Source of the DNA: Sphingosinithalassobacter tenebrarum
Lineage (GTDB): Bacteria > Pseudomonadota > Alphaproteobacteria > Sphingomonadales > Sphingomonadaceae
Length of the DNA: 64,000 nucleotides
Direction: 5' to 3'
Assembly (NCBI RefSeq): GCF_011057975.1
Contig: NZ_CP049109.1
Location: 2,573,001-2,637,000, forward strand
The position numbers and the translations under genes were made by a program. Positions 19,318 to 28,041 of the stretch are shown piece by piece (the stretch's first letter is position 1; every line of letters begins with the position of its first letter). The notes beneath the pieces are model-generated. The model made no database searches. It had not been told where the DNA came from and saw nothing but the letters and a program-made list of their open reading frames with translations.

Positions 19318-19644
19318 TCACTTCTTGCCGAACAAACCCCCGGCAAGGCCGCCCAGCGCACTGGTCGCGGCGCCGGCAATGCCCTCATTGCCCTGCAGCA
19401 GTTCGGCGAAGCGGCCGAGCGAGCCTTCGCCGCCCAGATGCGTGACGATTTCCTGGATCTTGTCGAGCGGCAGCCCGGTTTCGGCGGCGGCGCCTTCGGC
19501 GGTGTCGCCCTCGCGCGAATGGAACTTGGCGAGCGCCTGAATCGCCATTTCGACATGTTCTTCCGACAGGCCCACCTTGGCGGCGAGATTGGCGACGTCA
19601 ACATTTCCAACGACTTGGCCGAGAATTCCGTCAAGCATGCTCAT
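19318..19644 (-). CDS. Small helical protein of unknown function
   Basis: The 108-residue product (SMLDGILGQVVGNVDVANLA, then KVGLSEEHVEMAIQALAKF) is predicted to be helical and ends in a Gly-rich segment GALGGLAGGLFGKK. The tail and the repeated Gly/Leu/Gln content resemble small DUF937/YidB-like proteins, but I cannot assign it. The ATG at 19644 has AAAGGA eight bases upstream. It is followed by the His-motif protein on the same strand, 31 bases downstream. It is separated from pckA by the pckA terminator, so it probably has its own promoter in the 63 bases before its start. Confidence 0.6.
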   Translation of the reverse strand: MSMLDGILGQVVGNVDVANLAAKVGLSEEHVEMAIQALAKFHSREGDTAEGAAAETGLPLDKIQEIVTHLGGEGSLGRFAELLQGNEGIAGAATSALGGLAGGLFGKK

Positions 19645-19706
19645 AGGGGCGTCCTTTCTGGTCCGAAACGAGCCCGTTTCCTACCATGAACCGCCCGAAA
19701 CGACGA

Positions 19707-19738
19707 GGCCCGCCGGTGCGAAAATGCACCGGCGGGCC
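19707..19738 (-). terminator. Probable pckA terminator hairpin
   Basis: A perfect 13-bp stem (19707-19719 with 19726-19738, GGCCCGCCGGTGC) with a 6-base loop lies 40 bases beyond the pckA stop. On the minus strand it is followed by TCGTCGTTTCGGG, only weakly T-rich, so it is a strong hairpin but not a textbook intrinsic terminator. Confidence 0.65.
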
Positions 19739-19778
19739 CCGATCTGCCGGCCTTGCGACCAGCGCGTTGGCAGTGCGC

Positions 19779-21389
19779 TTATTCGGCCGGAACCTGCGAT
19801 CCCGGCGCGGCGGCGCGCACCGATTCATCGACATGATCGGCAAATTCGGCGAAATTCTCGTTGAACAGATCGACGAGCTTCGCCGCGGTCTGGTCATAGG
19901 CGCCCTTGTCGGCCCAGGTTTCACGCGGATCGAGGATCTTGCTGTCGACACCCGGCACGCTCACCGGCACCTTGAACCCGAAATTGGGATCAGTGCGGAA
20001 TTCGGCGCTGTTGAGGCTGCCGTCGAGCGCGGCGTTGAGCAGCGCGCGAGTCGCCTTGATCGGCATGCGACTGCCTTCGCCATACTTGCCGCCGGTCCAG
20101 CCGGTGTTGACCAGCCAGCACGACACGCCGCCCTTGGCGATCCGCTCCTTGAGGAGGTTGCCGTAGACCGACGGGTGACGCGGCATGAACGGCGCGCCGA
20201 AACAGGTCGAGAAGGTGGCTTCCGGCTCGGTCACGCCGATTTCGGTGCCCGCGACCTTGGCGGTATAGCCCGACAGGAAGTGGTACATCGCCTGGTCCGG
20301 CGTCAGCTTCGCGATCGGCGGCAGCACGCCGAACGCATCGGCGGTGAGCATCACCACATTGTGCGGCACCGGCCCCATATTCTTTTCCGAGGCATTCGGA
20401 ATGAAGCCGATCGGATAGGCGCCGCGGCTGTTTTCCGCGAGCGTGCTGTCGTCAAGGTCCAGTGCGCGGGTTTCGGGGTCCATCACGACATTTTCGAGCA
20501 CCGTGCCGAACCGCTTGGTCGTGGCGAAAATCTCCGGCTCCGCCTCTTCGGACAAGCGGATCATCTTCGCGTAGCAGCCGCCTTCGAAATTGAAGACCGC
20601 CGTGTCCGACCAGCCATGTTCGTCGTCACCGATCAGCGTACGGCTGGCATCGGCCGACAGCGTGGTCTTGCCGGTGCCCGACAGGCCGAAAAAGATCGCG
20701 GTATCGCCCTTGGGGCCGATATTGGCCGAGCAGTGCATCGGCATCGTGCCGTCAACCGGGAGCAGATAGTTGAGCAGGCCGAACACGCTCTTCTTCATTT
20801 CACCGGCATAGGCGGTGCCGCCGATAAGGATCAGCTTTTCGGAGAAATTGACTGCGATCACCGTCTCGCTGCGGCAGCCGTGGCGCGCGGGATCGGCCTT
20901 GAAGCTGGGCAGATCGATGATGGTATATTCAGGCTCGAACCCGGCAAGGTCTTCGACTTCCGGGCGCACCAGCATCGTGCGGATGAACAGGTTGTGCCAG
21001 GCGAGTTCGTTGATCACGCGCACCTTCACGCGATGCTCGGGCTGCGAACCGCCGTAGAGATCCTGAACGAACAGCGTGTCCTTGTCCTTGAGCGCGGCCA
21101 TGAAGTCGGCCTTGAGCGCAGCGAACGCTTCGCTGGTCATCGACTTGTTGACCTTGCCCCACCAGACGCTGTCCTCGGTCTCGGCATCACGGACGATGAA
21201 CTTGTCGCTCGCCGAACGGCCGGTGTGCTTGCCGGTCTCGACCACCAGCGGGCCGTCCTTGGCCAGACGCCCCTCGTCGCGGGAGACAGCCTGTTCCACC
21301 AGCGGCGCCGTGTCCAGGTTCCAGAAAAGCTCTGCGCCGGTTTCGATGCCCTGGGCGTCGATGCCCATCCGCGGCGTGCGCTCGGTCAA
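19779..21389 (-). CDS. pckA: Phosphoenolpyruvate carboxykinase (ATP)
   Basis: PckA converts oxaloacetate and ATP to phosphoenolpyruvate, the entry to gluconeogenesis. The 536-residue protein has the family's kinase P-loop [16 protein letters not shown], the upstream Mg2+/Mn2+ region with [20 protein letters not shown], and [20 protein letters not shown]. The C-terminal [11 protein letters not shown] segment is also present. The start appears to be TTG at 21389, nine bases after AAGGAG; the first in-frame ATG is at 21368. It is transcribed divergently from chvI. This matches the arrangement I recall in rhizobia and other alphaproteobacteria, where ChvI control of pckA has been described. Confidence 0.95.
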   Translation of the reverse strand: MTERTPRMGIDAQGIETGAELFWNLDTAPLVEQAVSRDEGRLAKDGPLVVETGKHTGRSASDKFIVRDAETEDSVWWGKVNKSMTSEAFAALKADFMAALKDKDTLFVQDLYGGSQPEHRVKVRVINELAWHNLFIRTMLVRPEVEDLAGFEPEYTIIDLPSFKADPARHGCRSETVIAVNFSEKLILIGGTAYAGEMKKSVFGLLNYLLPVDGTMPMHCSANIGPKGDTAIFFGLSGTGKTTLSADASRTLIGDDEHGWSDTAVFNFEGGCYAKMIRLSEEAEPEIFATTKRFGTVLENVVMDPETRALDLDDSTLAENSRGAYPIGFIPNASEKNMGPVPHNVVMLTADAFGVLPPIAKLTPDQAMYHFLSGYTAKVAGTEIGVTEPEATFSTCFGAPFMPRHPSVYGNLLKERIAKGGVSCWLVNTGWTGGKYGEGSRMPIKATRALLNAALDGSLNSAEFRTDPNFGFKVPVSVPGVDSKILDPRETWADKGAYDQTAAKLVDLFNENFAEFADHVDESVRAAAPGSQVPAE

Positions 21390-21464
21390 ATCTCATTCTC
21401 CTTGCTCAAGGGTGCGCTCGCGACATGTATAACATCGTCGCGCGAATTGGGTATGAAAACTTGT

Positions 21465-21495
21465 CAGTAGGGGTGAAACTACCCAGTAGGGGTGA
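21465..21495. promoter_or_regulatory. Direct repeat CAGTAGGGGTGA between pckA and chvI
   Basis: Two identical 12-mers lie at 21465-21476 and 21484-21495, 19 bases start to start, about two helical turns. They are in the 204-base divergent region, 76 bases upstream of the pckA start and 99 bases before chvI. Same-face direct repeats suit an OmpR-class regulator such as ChvI, but the binder is not established. Confidence 0.4.
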
Positions 21496-21593
21496 TCATG
21501 GTCAATCTCTCACTTGTGGCAGCGGCGATTGAGCGGACCGGAAGTTTCGTCTAACCGCAGGAGCGATACCTGAATTGAGTTTGCGCGGGTTCC

Positions 21594-22301
21594 ATGAGTG
21601 CCACCATCGCCCTGGTCGACGACGACCGTAACATCCTGACCTCCGTTTCGATCGCGCTGCAGACCGAAGGGTTTCTGACCCGCGTCTATTCCGACGGCGA
21701 AAGCGCGTTGAAGGCGCTGATCGAAAATCCGCCCGACCTGGCGGTGCTCGATATCAAGATGCCCAAGATGGACGGGCTCGAACTGCTGCGGCGGCTGCGC
21801 GAGCGCAGCGCCATTCCGGTGATCTTCCTCACGTCGAAGGACGATGAGCTGGACGAGGCGCTCGGCCTGGCGATGGGCGCGGACGATTATATCTCCAAGC
21901 CCTTCAGCCAGCGGCTGCTGCTCGCACGCATCCGGGCGATCCTGCGTCGCACCGAGGCGCTGCAGCCCAGCGGCGACGCGAGCGATGCCGAAGCCGCGCA
22001 GCCGCTGGTGCGCGGCAGGCTGACGATGGATCCGGCGCGGCACAAGGTGACCTGGGGCGGCAAGAACGTGACACTGACCGTCACCGAATTCCTGATCCTG
22101 GAAACGCTCGCCCAGCGCCCCGGCATCGTCAAGACGCGCAACCAGCTGATGGATGCCGCCTATCAGGACGACATTTATGTCGACGATCGCACGATCGACA
22201 GCCACATCAAGCGCGTCCGCCGCAAATTCCGCCAGGCCGACCCGGAATTCGACGCGATCGAGACTCTGTACGGCGCGGGATACCGTTTCTCGGATGAGTG
22301 A
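21594..22301 (+). CDS. chvI: Two-component response regulator ChvI
   Basis: The 235-residue protein is an OmpR/PhoB-family regulator. The receiver domain has acid pocket DDD at residues 9-11, phospho-acceptor Asp53 in [11 protein letters not shown], Thr80, and Lys102 in SKPF. The C-terminal winged helix includes [19 protein letters not shown] and [16 protein letters not shown]. In alphaproteobacteria ChvG-ChvI governs envelope, acid-stress and metabolic genes and is often essential. The stop overlaps the chvG ATG by eight bases (ATGAGTGA), so the pair is translationally coupled. The next genes link it to the hprK/PTS module. ATG start at 21594. Confidence 0.93.
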   Translation: MSATIALVDDDRNILTSVSIALQTEGFLTRVYSDGESALKALIENPPDLAVLDIKMPKMDGLELLRRLRERSAIPVIFLTSKDDELDEALGLAMGADDYISKPFSQRLLLARIRAILRRTEALQPSGDASDAEAAQPLVRGRLTMDPARHKVTWGGKNVTLTVTEFLILETLAQRPGIVKTRNQLMDAAYQDDIYVDDRTIDSHIKRVRRKFRQADPEFDAIETLYGAGYRFSDE

Positions 22302-23838
22302 CGAGCCGCAACTGGCGTTGCGCTGGTCCAGCCGGGTCAGCCTCACTTCCCGCATATTGGCCGTGAACATCTTCGCCCTCGCGCTGCTCGCCGGGGGCTT
22401 TTCCTATCTCGACAGTTTTCGCAGTCGCATCGTCGACAGCCGAGTCGCGCAGGCCAGTCGCGAAGTGCGGCTGGTTGCCCAGTCGTTGGCATCGGCGACC
22501 GACGAACGCCGCGACCTGCTGGTACTCAGCCTCGCCCGCGACACCGGATCACGCATCCGCCTGTATGACGAGGAAGGCCGGCTGCTTTCCGACAGCCGCG
22601 ACCTGGGGCTGCGCAACATGGTGCTGCGCGATCCCGACAAGGACCCCTGGGGCCAGGATGTCGCGCGCTTTCTGGACGCCGTGATCGATCGCGTCGCGGG
22701 CGCGGAGCGCGCGCCCACCTATCGCGAGCACGAGGCCGGGCTCGACTGGCCCGACGTGCGCACGGCGCTAACGACGCACGGCACGCCCGCCACCGTCTGG
22801 CGCGCGCCTGATCGCACGCCCGTGATCACCGCCGCCGCACCGATCACCGGGCTGGGGGTAGTGATGACGACGGTGAACGCGCGCGACATCACCACCACGG
22901 TGCGCGCCGAACGCTATCGCCTCGGCGTCGTGCTGGGGATCGTGTCGCTGGTCTCGGTGCTGCTGTCGCTGTTTCTGGCGCGGACCATCGTCCGGCCGTT
23001 GCGGCGGCTTGCCCGCGCGGCAGTGCGCGTGCGGCTCGGCCGTGCCCGCGAAGTGGTCGTCCCCCGCCTGCCCAGCCGCCGCGACGAGATCGGCTCGCTG
23101 GCCCGCGCGATTTCGGACATGACCCAGGCGCTGCGCGCACGCATCGACGCGACCGAAGCCTTTGCCGCCGATCTGGCGCACGAACTGAAGAATCCGCTAG
23201 CTTCGCTGCGGTCGGCGGTCGACGGTCTCGGCAACGTCAAGGATCCCGAGCTGCAGGCACAGCTCGTCGCGATCATCCATGACGATGTGCAGCGGCTCGA
23301 CCGGCTGATCACAGACATTTCCGATGCCTCGCGTCTCGACGCGCAGCTCAGCCGCGCGACCTTCGAACCGCTGCGGCTTTGCGAAGTCATCCAGGCGCTG
23401 GTCGACCAGCGGACGAAGCGCGGCCTGCCCCACGGGGTCCGCATTCTCGTCGACCAGCGATCGGGCGGCGGGCCGGTGACGATCCTCGGCGAAGGCACCC
23501 GGCTCGAACGCGTCTTCGACAATCTGATCGAAAACGCCATCTCCTTCTCGCCGCAGAACGGGTTGATCACCATCTCGATCGGCATCGAGGGCGATTGCGC
23601 GGTGGTCCGCGTCGAGGATGAAGGCCCCGGCGTCCCCGAGGAAGCGCGCGAGGCGATCTTCCGCCGCTTCCATACCGTGCGGCCAAGCCGGGAGGCTTTC
23701 GGCCAGCATTCCGGGCTCGGGCTTGCCATCGCGCGCACCATCGTCGAGGGCCATCAGGGCAGCATCCATGTCGAATCGCGCGAAGACCGGCTGGGCGGCG
23801 CGCGCTTCGTGGTTCGGCTGCCGATCGCCGGCGAATGA
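22294..23838 (+). CDS. chvG: Sensor histidine kinase ChvG
   Basis: The 514-residue inner-membrane kinase has an N-terminal transmembrane helix ([20 protein letters not shown]) and a periplasmic domain of about 180 residues (roughly 45-220). A second transmembrane segment follows ([20 protein letters not shown]), then a HAMP linker. The HisKA domain has phospho-acceptor His296 in [13 protein letters not shown], and the HATPase domain contains [16 protein letters not shown] and [18 protein letters not shown]. In rhizobia the periplasmic inhibitor ExoR controls this kinase; no exoR is seen here. The ATG at 22294 overlaps the chvI stop. The frame is open back to 22153, but that part lies within chvI. 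Confidence 0.92.
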   Translation: MSDEPQLALRWSSRVSLTSRILAVNIFALALLAGGFSYLDSFRSRIVDSRVAQASREVRLVAQSLASATDERRDLLVLSLARDTGSRIRLYDEEGRLLSDSRDLGLRNMVLRDPDKDPWGQDVARFLDAVIDRVAGAERAPTYREHEAGLDWPDVRTALTTHGTPATVWRAPDRTPVITAAAPITGLGVVMTTVNARDITTTVRAERYRLGVVLGIVSLVSVLLSLFLARTIVRPLRRLARAAVRVRLGRAREVVVPRLPSRRDEIGSLARAISDMTQALRARIDATEAFAADLAHELKNPLASLRSAVDGLGNVKDPELQAQLVAIIHDDVQRLDRLITDISDASRLDAQLSRATFEPLRLCEVIQALVDQRTKRGLPHGVRILVDQRSGGGPVTILGEGTRLERVFDNLIENAISFSPQNGLITISIGIEGDCAVVRVEDEGPGVPEEAREAIFRRFHTVRPSREAFGQHSGLGLAIARTIVEGHQGSIHVESREDRLGGARFVVRLPIAGE

Positions 23839-23859
23839 CCGGCGCCGGGGAGGCAAGGC

Positions 23860-24291
23860 GTGGCGGAACTGTCGACCGAAACGGTACATGCGTCCTGTGT
23901 CGCGATCGGCGGCCGCGCGGTGCTGATCGAAGGGGCGTCGTGCGCGGGCAAATCCGATCTGGCGCTGCGGCTGATCGATCGCGGAGCGATGCTCGTGGCG
24001 GATGACTACACCATATGCACGCGGCGCGATCGTGTCCTGTGTGCCGCACCGCCGACAACAATCGCCGGAAAGATCGAAGTTCGCGGTGTCGGCATTGTCG
24101 AAATGTCCTATGAAAGCGATGTGACTGTCGCACTGCATATCGCGATCGACGCGGCACCGCCGCGATTTCCCGAAGGGTTCGGGACACGTCGTGTCGCCGG
24201 CGTCGATATTCCCTCGCTCACGCTTCCCGCGCTCGAGGCTTCCGCGCCGCTCAAGGTCGAATATGCGCTCGCCAGGGCAATTGCCGGATGA
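23860..24291 (+). CDS. hprK: HPr kinase/phosphorylase, short alphaproteobacterial form
   Basis: The 143-residue protein corresponds only to the C-terminal kinase domain of HprK, the usual short form in alphaproteobacteria. It phosphorylates the regulatory serine of HPr. The P-loop is GASCAGKS (residues 25-32); the usual glycine in SGAGKS is cysteine here. Further landmarks are LRLIDRGAMLVADDYTICTR and the HPrK signature region IAGKIEVRGVGIVEM. The GTG at 23860 sits 21 bases after chvG, and the stop overlaps the rapZ ATG (ATGA). Its target HPr, with the matching Ser48, is encoded three genes downstream. Confidence 0.9.
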   Translation: MAELSTETVHASCVAIGGRAVLIEGASCAGKSDLALRLIDRGAMLVADDYTICTRRDRVLCAAPPTTIAGKIEVRGVGIVEMSYESDVTVALHIAIDAAPPRFPEGFGTRRVAGVDIPSLTLPALEASAPLKVEYALARAIAG

Positions 24292-25220
24292 GCAAGCGCC
24301 GTCCCAAGAATATCCTGCTGGTCACCGGCATGTCGGGTGCCGGCAAGTCGACCGTGCTGCGCACGCTCGAGGATCTTGGCTGGGAAGTGGTCGATAATCT
24401 GCCGCTTCTCTTCCTCAACCGGCTGCTCGACACGCCGCTGCCAGAAGGCGCGGAGGGCGACGATGATCGCCCGCTCGCCATCGGCATCGGCGCGCGCACC
24501 CGGGGGTTCGACGGGGAAAGCATCGTCCGCCGGATCAAGCGGCTGCGCGAGGAGCATGAGCACGACATCGGCATGCTGTTCCTCGATTGCGCGGGCAGCG
24601 AGCTGGAACGGCGCTATTCCGAAACCCGCCGTCGCCACCCGCTGGCGCAGGATCGCCCGGCGACCGACGGCATCGCGCGCGAGCGCGACCTGCTCAATCC
24701 GCTGCGCCGCTGGGCCAACCGGCTGGTCGACACCACCAGCCTTTCGGCGAACGAACTGACGCAGAAGATCCGCTCCACTTTCTCGGTCGAAGGCATCGGC
24801 CAGACGACCGTTTCGGTGATGTCGTTCGGCTTTGCCCGGGGCGTGCCGCGCAATGCCGATCTGGTGTTGGACATGCGGTTTCTGCGCAATCCGCACTGGG
24901 TGCCCGAATTGCGCCCCGGCACGGGCCGCGACGCCGATGTCTCGGCTTATATCGAAGAAGATTCGGCCTATGCCGCGGCGATGGAACAGATCGAATCGCT
25001 GCTGCTGCTGCTGCTCCCGCGCTATCAGGCGGAGGGCAAGGCCTATGTCACCATCGGCTTCGGCTGTACCGGCGGAAGACACCGTTCGGTGCATGTCGCG
25101 GAACGGATGGCGCGCCGGTTGCGTGAGGAGGGATTTTCCCCCACGGTGACGCATCGGGATCTGCAAACCGCGCCGCAGGACTCGCTGGAAACGCAGCCGG
25201 CGGCGCAGGCAACTGGATGA
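24288..25220 (+). CDS. rapZ: RNase adapter / nucleotide-binding protein RapZ
   Basis: The 310-residue protein is the RapZ (YvcJ/UPF0042) P-loop family: LLVTGMSGAGKSTVLRTLED at the N-terminus, GWEVVDNLPLLFLNRL, and a C-terminal domain with VSVMSFGFARGVPRNADLV and TIGFGCTGGRHRSVHVAERM. In enterobacteria RapZ binds GlmZ sRNA and adapts RNase E to control glucosamine-6-phosphate synthesis. In alphaproteobacteria its RNA targets are mostly unknown. It starts in the hprK stop and is followed seven bases later by the EIIA gene, placing it inside the PTS regulatory operon. Confidence 0.93.
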   Translation: MSKRRPKNILLVTGMSGAGKSTVLRTLEDLGWEVVDNLPLLFLNRLLDTPLPEGAEGDDDRPLAIGIGARTRGFDGESIVRRIKRLREEHEHDIGMLFLDCAGSELERRYSETRRRHPLAQDRPATDGIARERDLLNPLRRWANRLVDTTSLSANELTQKIRSTFSVEGIGQTTVSVMSFGFARGVPRNADLVLDMRFLRNPHWVPELRPGTGRDADVSAYIEEDSAYAAAMEQIESLLLLLLPRYQAEGKAYVTIGFGCTGGRHRSVHVAERMARRLREEGFSPTVTHRDLQTAPQDSLETQPAAQATG

Positions 25221-25227
25221 GAACAGC

Positions 25228-25635
25228 ATGATCGGGCTCGTACTGGTTACGCATGGTCGCCTCGCGGAGGAATTCGTCACTGCGATGGAGCATGTGATCG
25301 GACCGCAGGAGCAGATCGAAACCATCTGCATCGGCCCCGAGGACGATATGGAGGAGCGGCGCACCGACATCGACAAGGCCATCAAGGCGGTCGATACCGG
25401 CGACGGCGTCATCCTGCTTACCGATCTTTTCGGCGGCACGCCGTCGAATCTCGCCATTTCGCTGATGGAAACCGGCAGGATCGAAGTGATCGCGGGAATC
25501 AACCTGCCGATGCTGATCCGGCTGGGCGGCGCGCGCCAGGCGATGAATGTCACCGAAGCGGTCGCCGGCGCCCGCGAAGCCGGGCGCAAATACATCACCG
25601 TCGCGTCCGAGGTGCTGGGCGAGGCCGCCGCATGA
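25228..25635 (+). CDS. PTS EIIA(Man)-type protein
   Basis: The 135-residue protein is a mannose-class IIA domain. His9 in LVLVTHGRLAEEF is the phosphoacceptor, and LLTDLFGGTPSNLAISLM is the second family signature. No IIB, IIC or IID gene accompanies it, so it is unlikely to transport sugar and more likely reports phosphorylation state. Such orphan EIIA(Man)/HPr pairs are a known feature of alphaproteobacteria. Its stop overlaps the HPr start (ATGA), so the two phospho-carrier proteins are made together. Confidence 0.9.
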   Translation: MIGLVLVTHGRLAEEFVTAMEHVIGPQEQIETICIGPEDDMEERRTDIDKAIKAVDTGDGVILLTDLFGGTPSNLAISLMETGRIEVIAGINLPMLIRLGGARQAMNVTEAVAGAREAGRKYITVASEVLGEAAA

Positions 25636-25904
25636 GCGAAGCATCGCGGACGGTTCGCATCGAGAACCGCCGGGGCCTTCATGCCCGTGCCAGCGCCAAG
25701 TTCGTGACGCTCGCGTCCAGCCATTCGGCGCGGCTCACCGTAGAGAAGGACGGTTCCAGCGTCACCGCGACGTCGATCATGGGCCTGATGATGCTGGGTG
25801 CGGCGATGGGCGATTCGATCGTGATCCGCGCGGAAGGCGACGGCGCCGAGGAAGCCGTTTCTGCGCTCGCGCAGCTCGTCGAGGACCGGTTCGGCGAGGA
25901 CTAG
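25632..25904 (+). CDS. ptsH: Phosphocarrier protein HPr
   Basis: The 90-residue protein has the active-site His17 in ENRRGLHARASAKF and the HprK target Ser48 in TATSIMGLMMLGA. It therefore combines PEP-dependent phosphorylation by Enzyme I with regulatory phosphorylation by HprK. Neither ptsI nor ptsP follows: the next gene is convergent, overlapping by four bases. Enzyme I must be encoded elsewhere. The chvI-chvG-hprK-rapZ-EIIA-HPr run spans 21.6-25.9 kb with gaps of 21 bases or less. Confidence 0.93.
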   Translation: MSEASRTVRIENRRGLHARASAKFVTLASSHSARLTVEKDGSSVTATSIMGLMMLGAAMGDSIVIRAEGDGAEEAVSALAQLVEDRFGED

Positions 25905-26305
25905 GTCGCGTCCGGCCGTGGCCAGCGCAGCGCCATCCAGAGGATCGTCAGCGTCGTGAGCAGTTCCAGCGCAACGATGATCTGATAGGCCGGATAGGCG
26001 CCGACGAACGCCAGTGCCTCGATTGCGGTGTAAAGCAGCGCCACCACTACGCTCAGCCAGCGGCTCGCCACCGGGGGCAGCAGCACCGACAGCGCGATCA
26101 TGCAGGCGGGAATCGCCAGCATCACCGAAACGATGATCAGCACGGTGGCATCGGCCGGGCCGAGCGGCCCCATCCGCCCCGCCGCCATTTCGCCGAGCAC
26201 GCCGGGGCGGTAGAGCTTGAAATAGTCGTTGTAGATGTAGAGTGACATCAGCGTCGCCCAAAGGGCGGCGATGCGGACACGGAGCGGTATCGGCAGGTCG
26301 GTCAT
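25901..26305 (-). CDS. Four-helix membrane protein, DUF6326-like
   Basis: The 134-residue protein has about four transmembrane helices (VRIAALWATLMSLYIYNDY, VLIIVSVMLAIPACMIALSV, WLSVVVALLYTAIEALAFVG, IIVALELLTTLTILWMALRW). The N-terminal helix with YIYNDYFKLYRPGVLGEM fits the DUF6326 family, of unknown function. It is convergent with ptsH, with a four-base overlap of the stop regions, and divergent from the RNA methyltransferase. Confidence 0.65.
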   Translation of the reverse strand: MTDLPIPLRVRIAALWATLMSLYIYNDYFKLYRPGVLGEMAAGRMGPLGPADATVLIIVSVMLAIPACMIALSVLLPPVASRWLSVVVALLYTAIEALAFVGAYPAYQIIVALELLTTLTILWMALRWPRPDAT

Positions 26306-26420
26306 GCTTGGCTCCCTTCGAGCCTGCGACGCTACACGAATCCCGCCTGGCGTCTAATGCATATAATACACTTCCACGCCGCCCGCTTGCGTTCGCCGCG
26401 CGCATCGGCAAGGAGCCGGC

Positions 26421-27221
26421 ATGGCCCGCGAAATCACCGCTTTCTCCAATCCGCTCGTCAAACGCATGCGCAACCTGCGCGACAAGCGTCACCGGCGCGA
26501 GGAAGGGCTGTTCCTCGCCGAGGGGCTGCGCATCCTCACCGAAGCGCGCGAAGCGGGGAAGCTGCCGCAATATCTGTTCTTCGCGAAGGACAGTGCCAGC
26601 CATCCGCTGACGCGGGCGCTGGTCGCCGAAACCGAAGCGGCGGGCGGCGAAGCGATCGAGACCAATGCCGACATTCTTTCCAAGCTGTCGGGCAAGGACA
26701 ATCCGGGCGCGGTCGTCGGCGTCTATCCCGAATTCACGGTGGACCTTTCCGATCTGAACCGGGACAGCGCGGGCATCTGGCTGGTCGCCGAGCGGCTGCG
26801 CGATCCGGGCAATCTCGGCACGATCCTGCGCACCGCCGACGCCGTCGGTGCGGGCGGGCTGATCCTGGTCGACGATTGCGTCGACCCCTTTTCGGTCGAG
26901 GCAGTGCGCGCCAGCATGGGGGCGCTGTTCACCGTGCCGGTGGCGCGGGCGCGCTGGGAGGAATTTCGCGACTGGCTGCGGTCCGGGCCGGGGCAGCTCG
27001 TCGGGCTCAGCCTCGACACCGACCACCATTATCGCGCGCCCGATTATCCTGCCCCCACCTTTCTGCTGACCGGAAACGAGGCGCAGGGGATGCCGGAACA
27101 TATGGCCGCCGAATGCGATGTGCTGGTGAAGATGCCGATGCTGGGCAAGGCCGACAGCCTCAACGCCGCGGTGGCGACGGCGGTGATGGCATATCAGGTG
27201 CTCGACCGGCAGCAGCGCTGA
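26421..27221 (+). CDS. TrmH/SpoU-family RNA 2'-O-methyltransferase
   Basis: The 266-residue protein has an N-terminal substrate-binding domain (SNPLVKRMRNLRDKRHRREE, LFLAEGLRILTEA). The C-terminal SPOUT trefoil-knot domain carries the three motifs: RDPGNLGTILRTADAVGAGG, LTGNEAQGMPEHM and KADSLNAAVATAVMAYQV. Members methylate ribose 2'-OH of tRNA or 23S rRNA; the N-terminal domain is of the RlmB/TsnR type, and the target is undetermined. ATG at 26421 follows AAGGAG by six bases. Confidence 0.88.
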   Translation: MAREITAFSNPLVKRMRNLRDKRHRREEGLFLAEGLRILTEAREAGKLPQYLFFAKDSASHPLTRALVAETEAAGGEAIETNADILSKLSGKDNPGAVVGVYPEFTVDLSDLNRDSAGIWLVAERLRDPGNLGTILRTADAVGAGGLILVDDCVDPFSVEAVRASMGALFTVPVARARWEEFRDWLRSGPGQLVGLSLDTDHHYRAPDYPAPTFLLTGNEAQGMPEHMAAECDVLVKMPMLGKADSLNAAVATAVMAYQVLDRQQR

Positions 27222-27279
27222 AACGCGGGTCATCCCCGGTTCAGCACTGCCGCGCCAGATTTCGGGAAGAGAGGAACCC

Positions 27280-28038
27280 ATGCTGCCACGCCTCATTCCG
27301 ATTGCCGCCCCCTTCGCCGCCCTGATCGCGGGTGGCTGTACGATGGCCCAGCCCGGCGGGGCACCGACGCCCGCCGCGCCCGTCGCGGTCGAACCCTATC
27401 GCGCGATTGGCACCGAGCCCTTCTGGTCGCTGACCATCGATGCCGACACGATGCGCTTCGAACGCCCCGATCATCCGCCGCTGGTGCGCGAGCGGCCGCA
27501 GGCGCGGGTCGCGCTCGCCAGCCAGAATTTCGCGACGCGCGACATGCTGGTTCAGGTTTTCAGTGCCCGCAGCTGCAGCGACGGGATGAGCGACCGGACC
27601 TATCCCGACACAGTGCAGGTCACGGTCAACGGCACGCGCTATCGGGGCTGCGGCGGGACGCCGGCCGAGGCGGCGACGGCAGACAGCAGCGCGATCCTCG
27701 ACGGAAGCTGGCGGATCGTGTCGATCGCCGGCGAAGCCATCGACGACGAGCACGCAACGATCCGCTTTCAGGACGGTCGCATTTCGGCGAGCGCCGGATG
27801 CAATCGCATGGGCGGCAGCTTCCGCTTCGAAAACGACCGGCTGGTCACCGGCGCGATGATGAGCACGCGAATGGCCTGCCCAGCCCCGCTGATGGCCCGC
27901 GAGTCGGCGCTGTCAGCGCTGCTGGGCCAGCCGCTCGCCTATTCCACCGATGCGGCCGAACGCCTGATCCTCACCGCGCCCGACGGCGAAACGCTGGTGC
28001 TCCGTCCGCAGGCCCCCGCCCCGCGACCGATGCGCTGA
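27280..28038 (+). CDS. META-domain lipoprotein
   Basis: The 252-residue protein has a signal with lipobox AGGC near residue 20. Its first domain (AIGTEPFWSLTIDADTMRF, SDGMSDRTYPDTVQVTVNG) is of the COG3650 type. The C-terminal META domain (ILDGSWRIVSIAGEAIDDEH, ISASAGCNRMGGSFRFEND, MMSTRMACPAPLMARESA) is of the HslJ type, linked in E. coli to heat shock and novobiocin resistance. The pairing of the two domains is a recurrent architecture. It is convergent with the TPR gene and only three bases apart. ATG at 27280 after AGAGGAA. Confidence 0.8.
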   Translation: MLPRLIPIAAPFAALIAGGCTMAQPGGAPTPAAPVAVEPYRAIGTEPFWSLTIDADTMRFERPDHPPLVRERPQARVALASQNFATRDMLVQVFSARSCSDGMSDRTYPDTVQVTVNGTRYRGCGGTPAEAATADSSAILDGSWRIVSIAGEAIDDEHATIRFQDGRISASAGCNRMGGSFRFENDRLVTGAMMSTRMACPAPLMARESALSALLGQPLAYSTDAAERLILTAPDGETLVLRPQAPAPRPMR

Positions 28039-28041
28039 GGC

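Noticed and set aside
19686..21470. Plus-strand open frame of about 590 codons opposite pckA
   Set aside because: Its translation has no motif and mirrors the codon periodicity of the minus-strand pckA, which has complete family motifs.
24108..27296. Minus-strand open frame of about 1,060 codons
   Set aside because: It is antisense to the hprK-rapZ-EIIA-HPr genes and to the RNA methyltransferase, which are firmly identified. The translation is low-complexity Arg/Ala/Gly/His, typical of GC-rich shadow frames.
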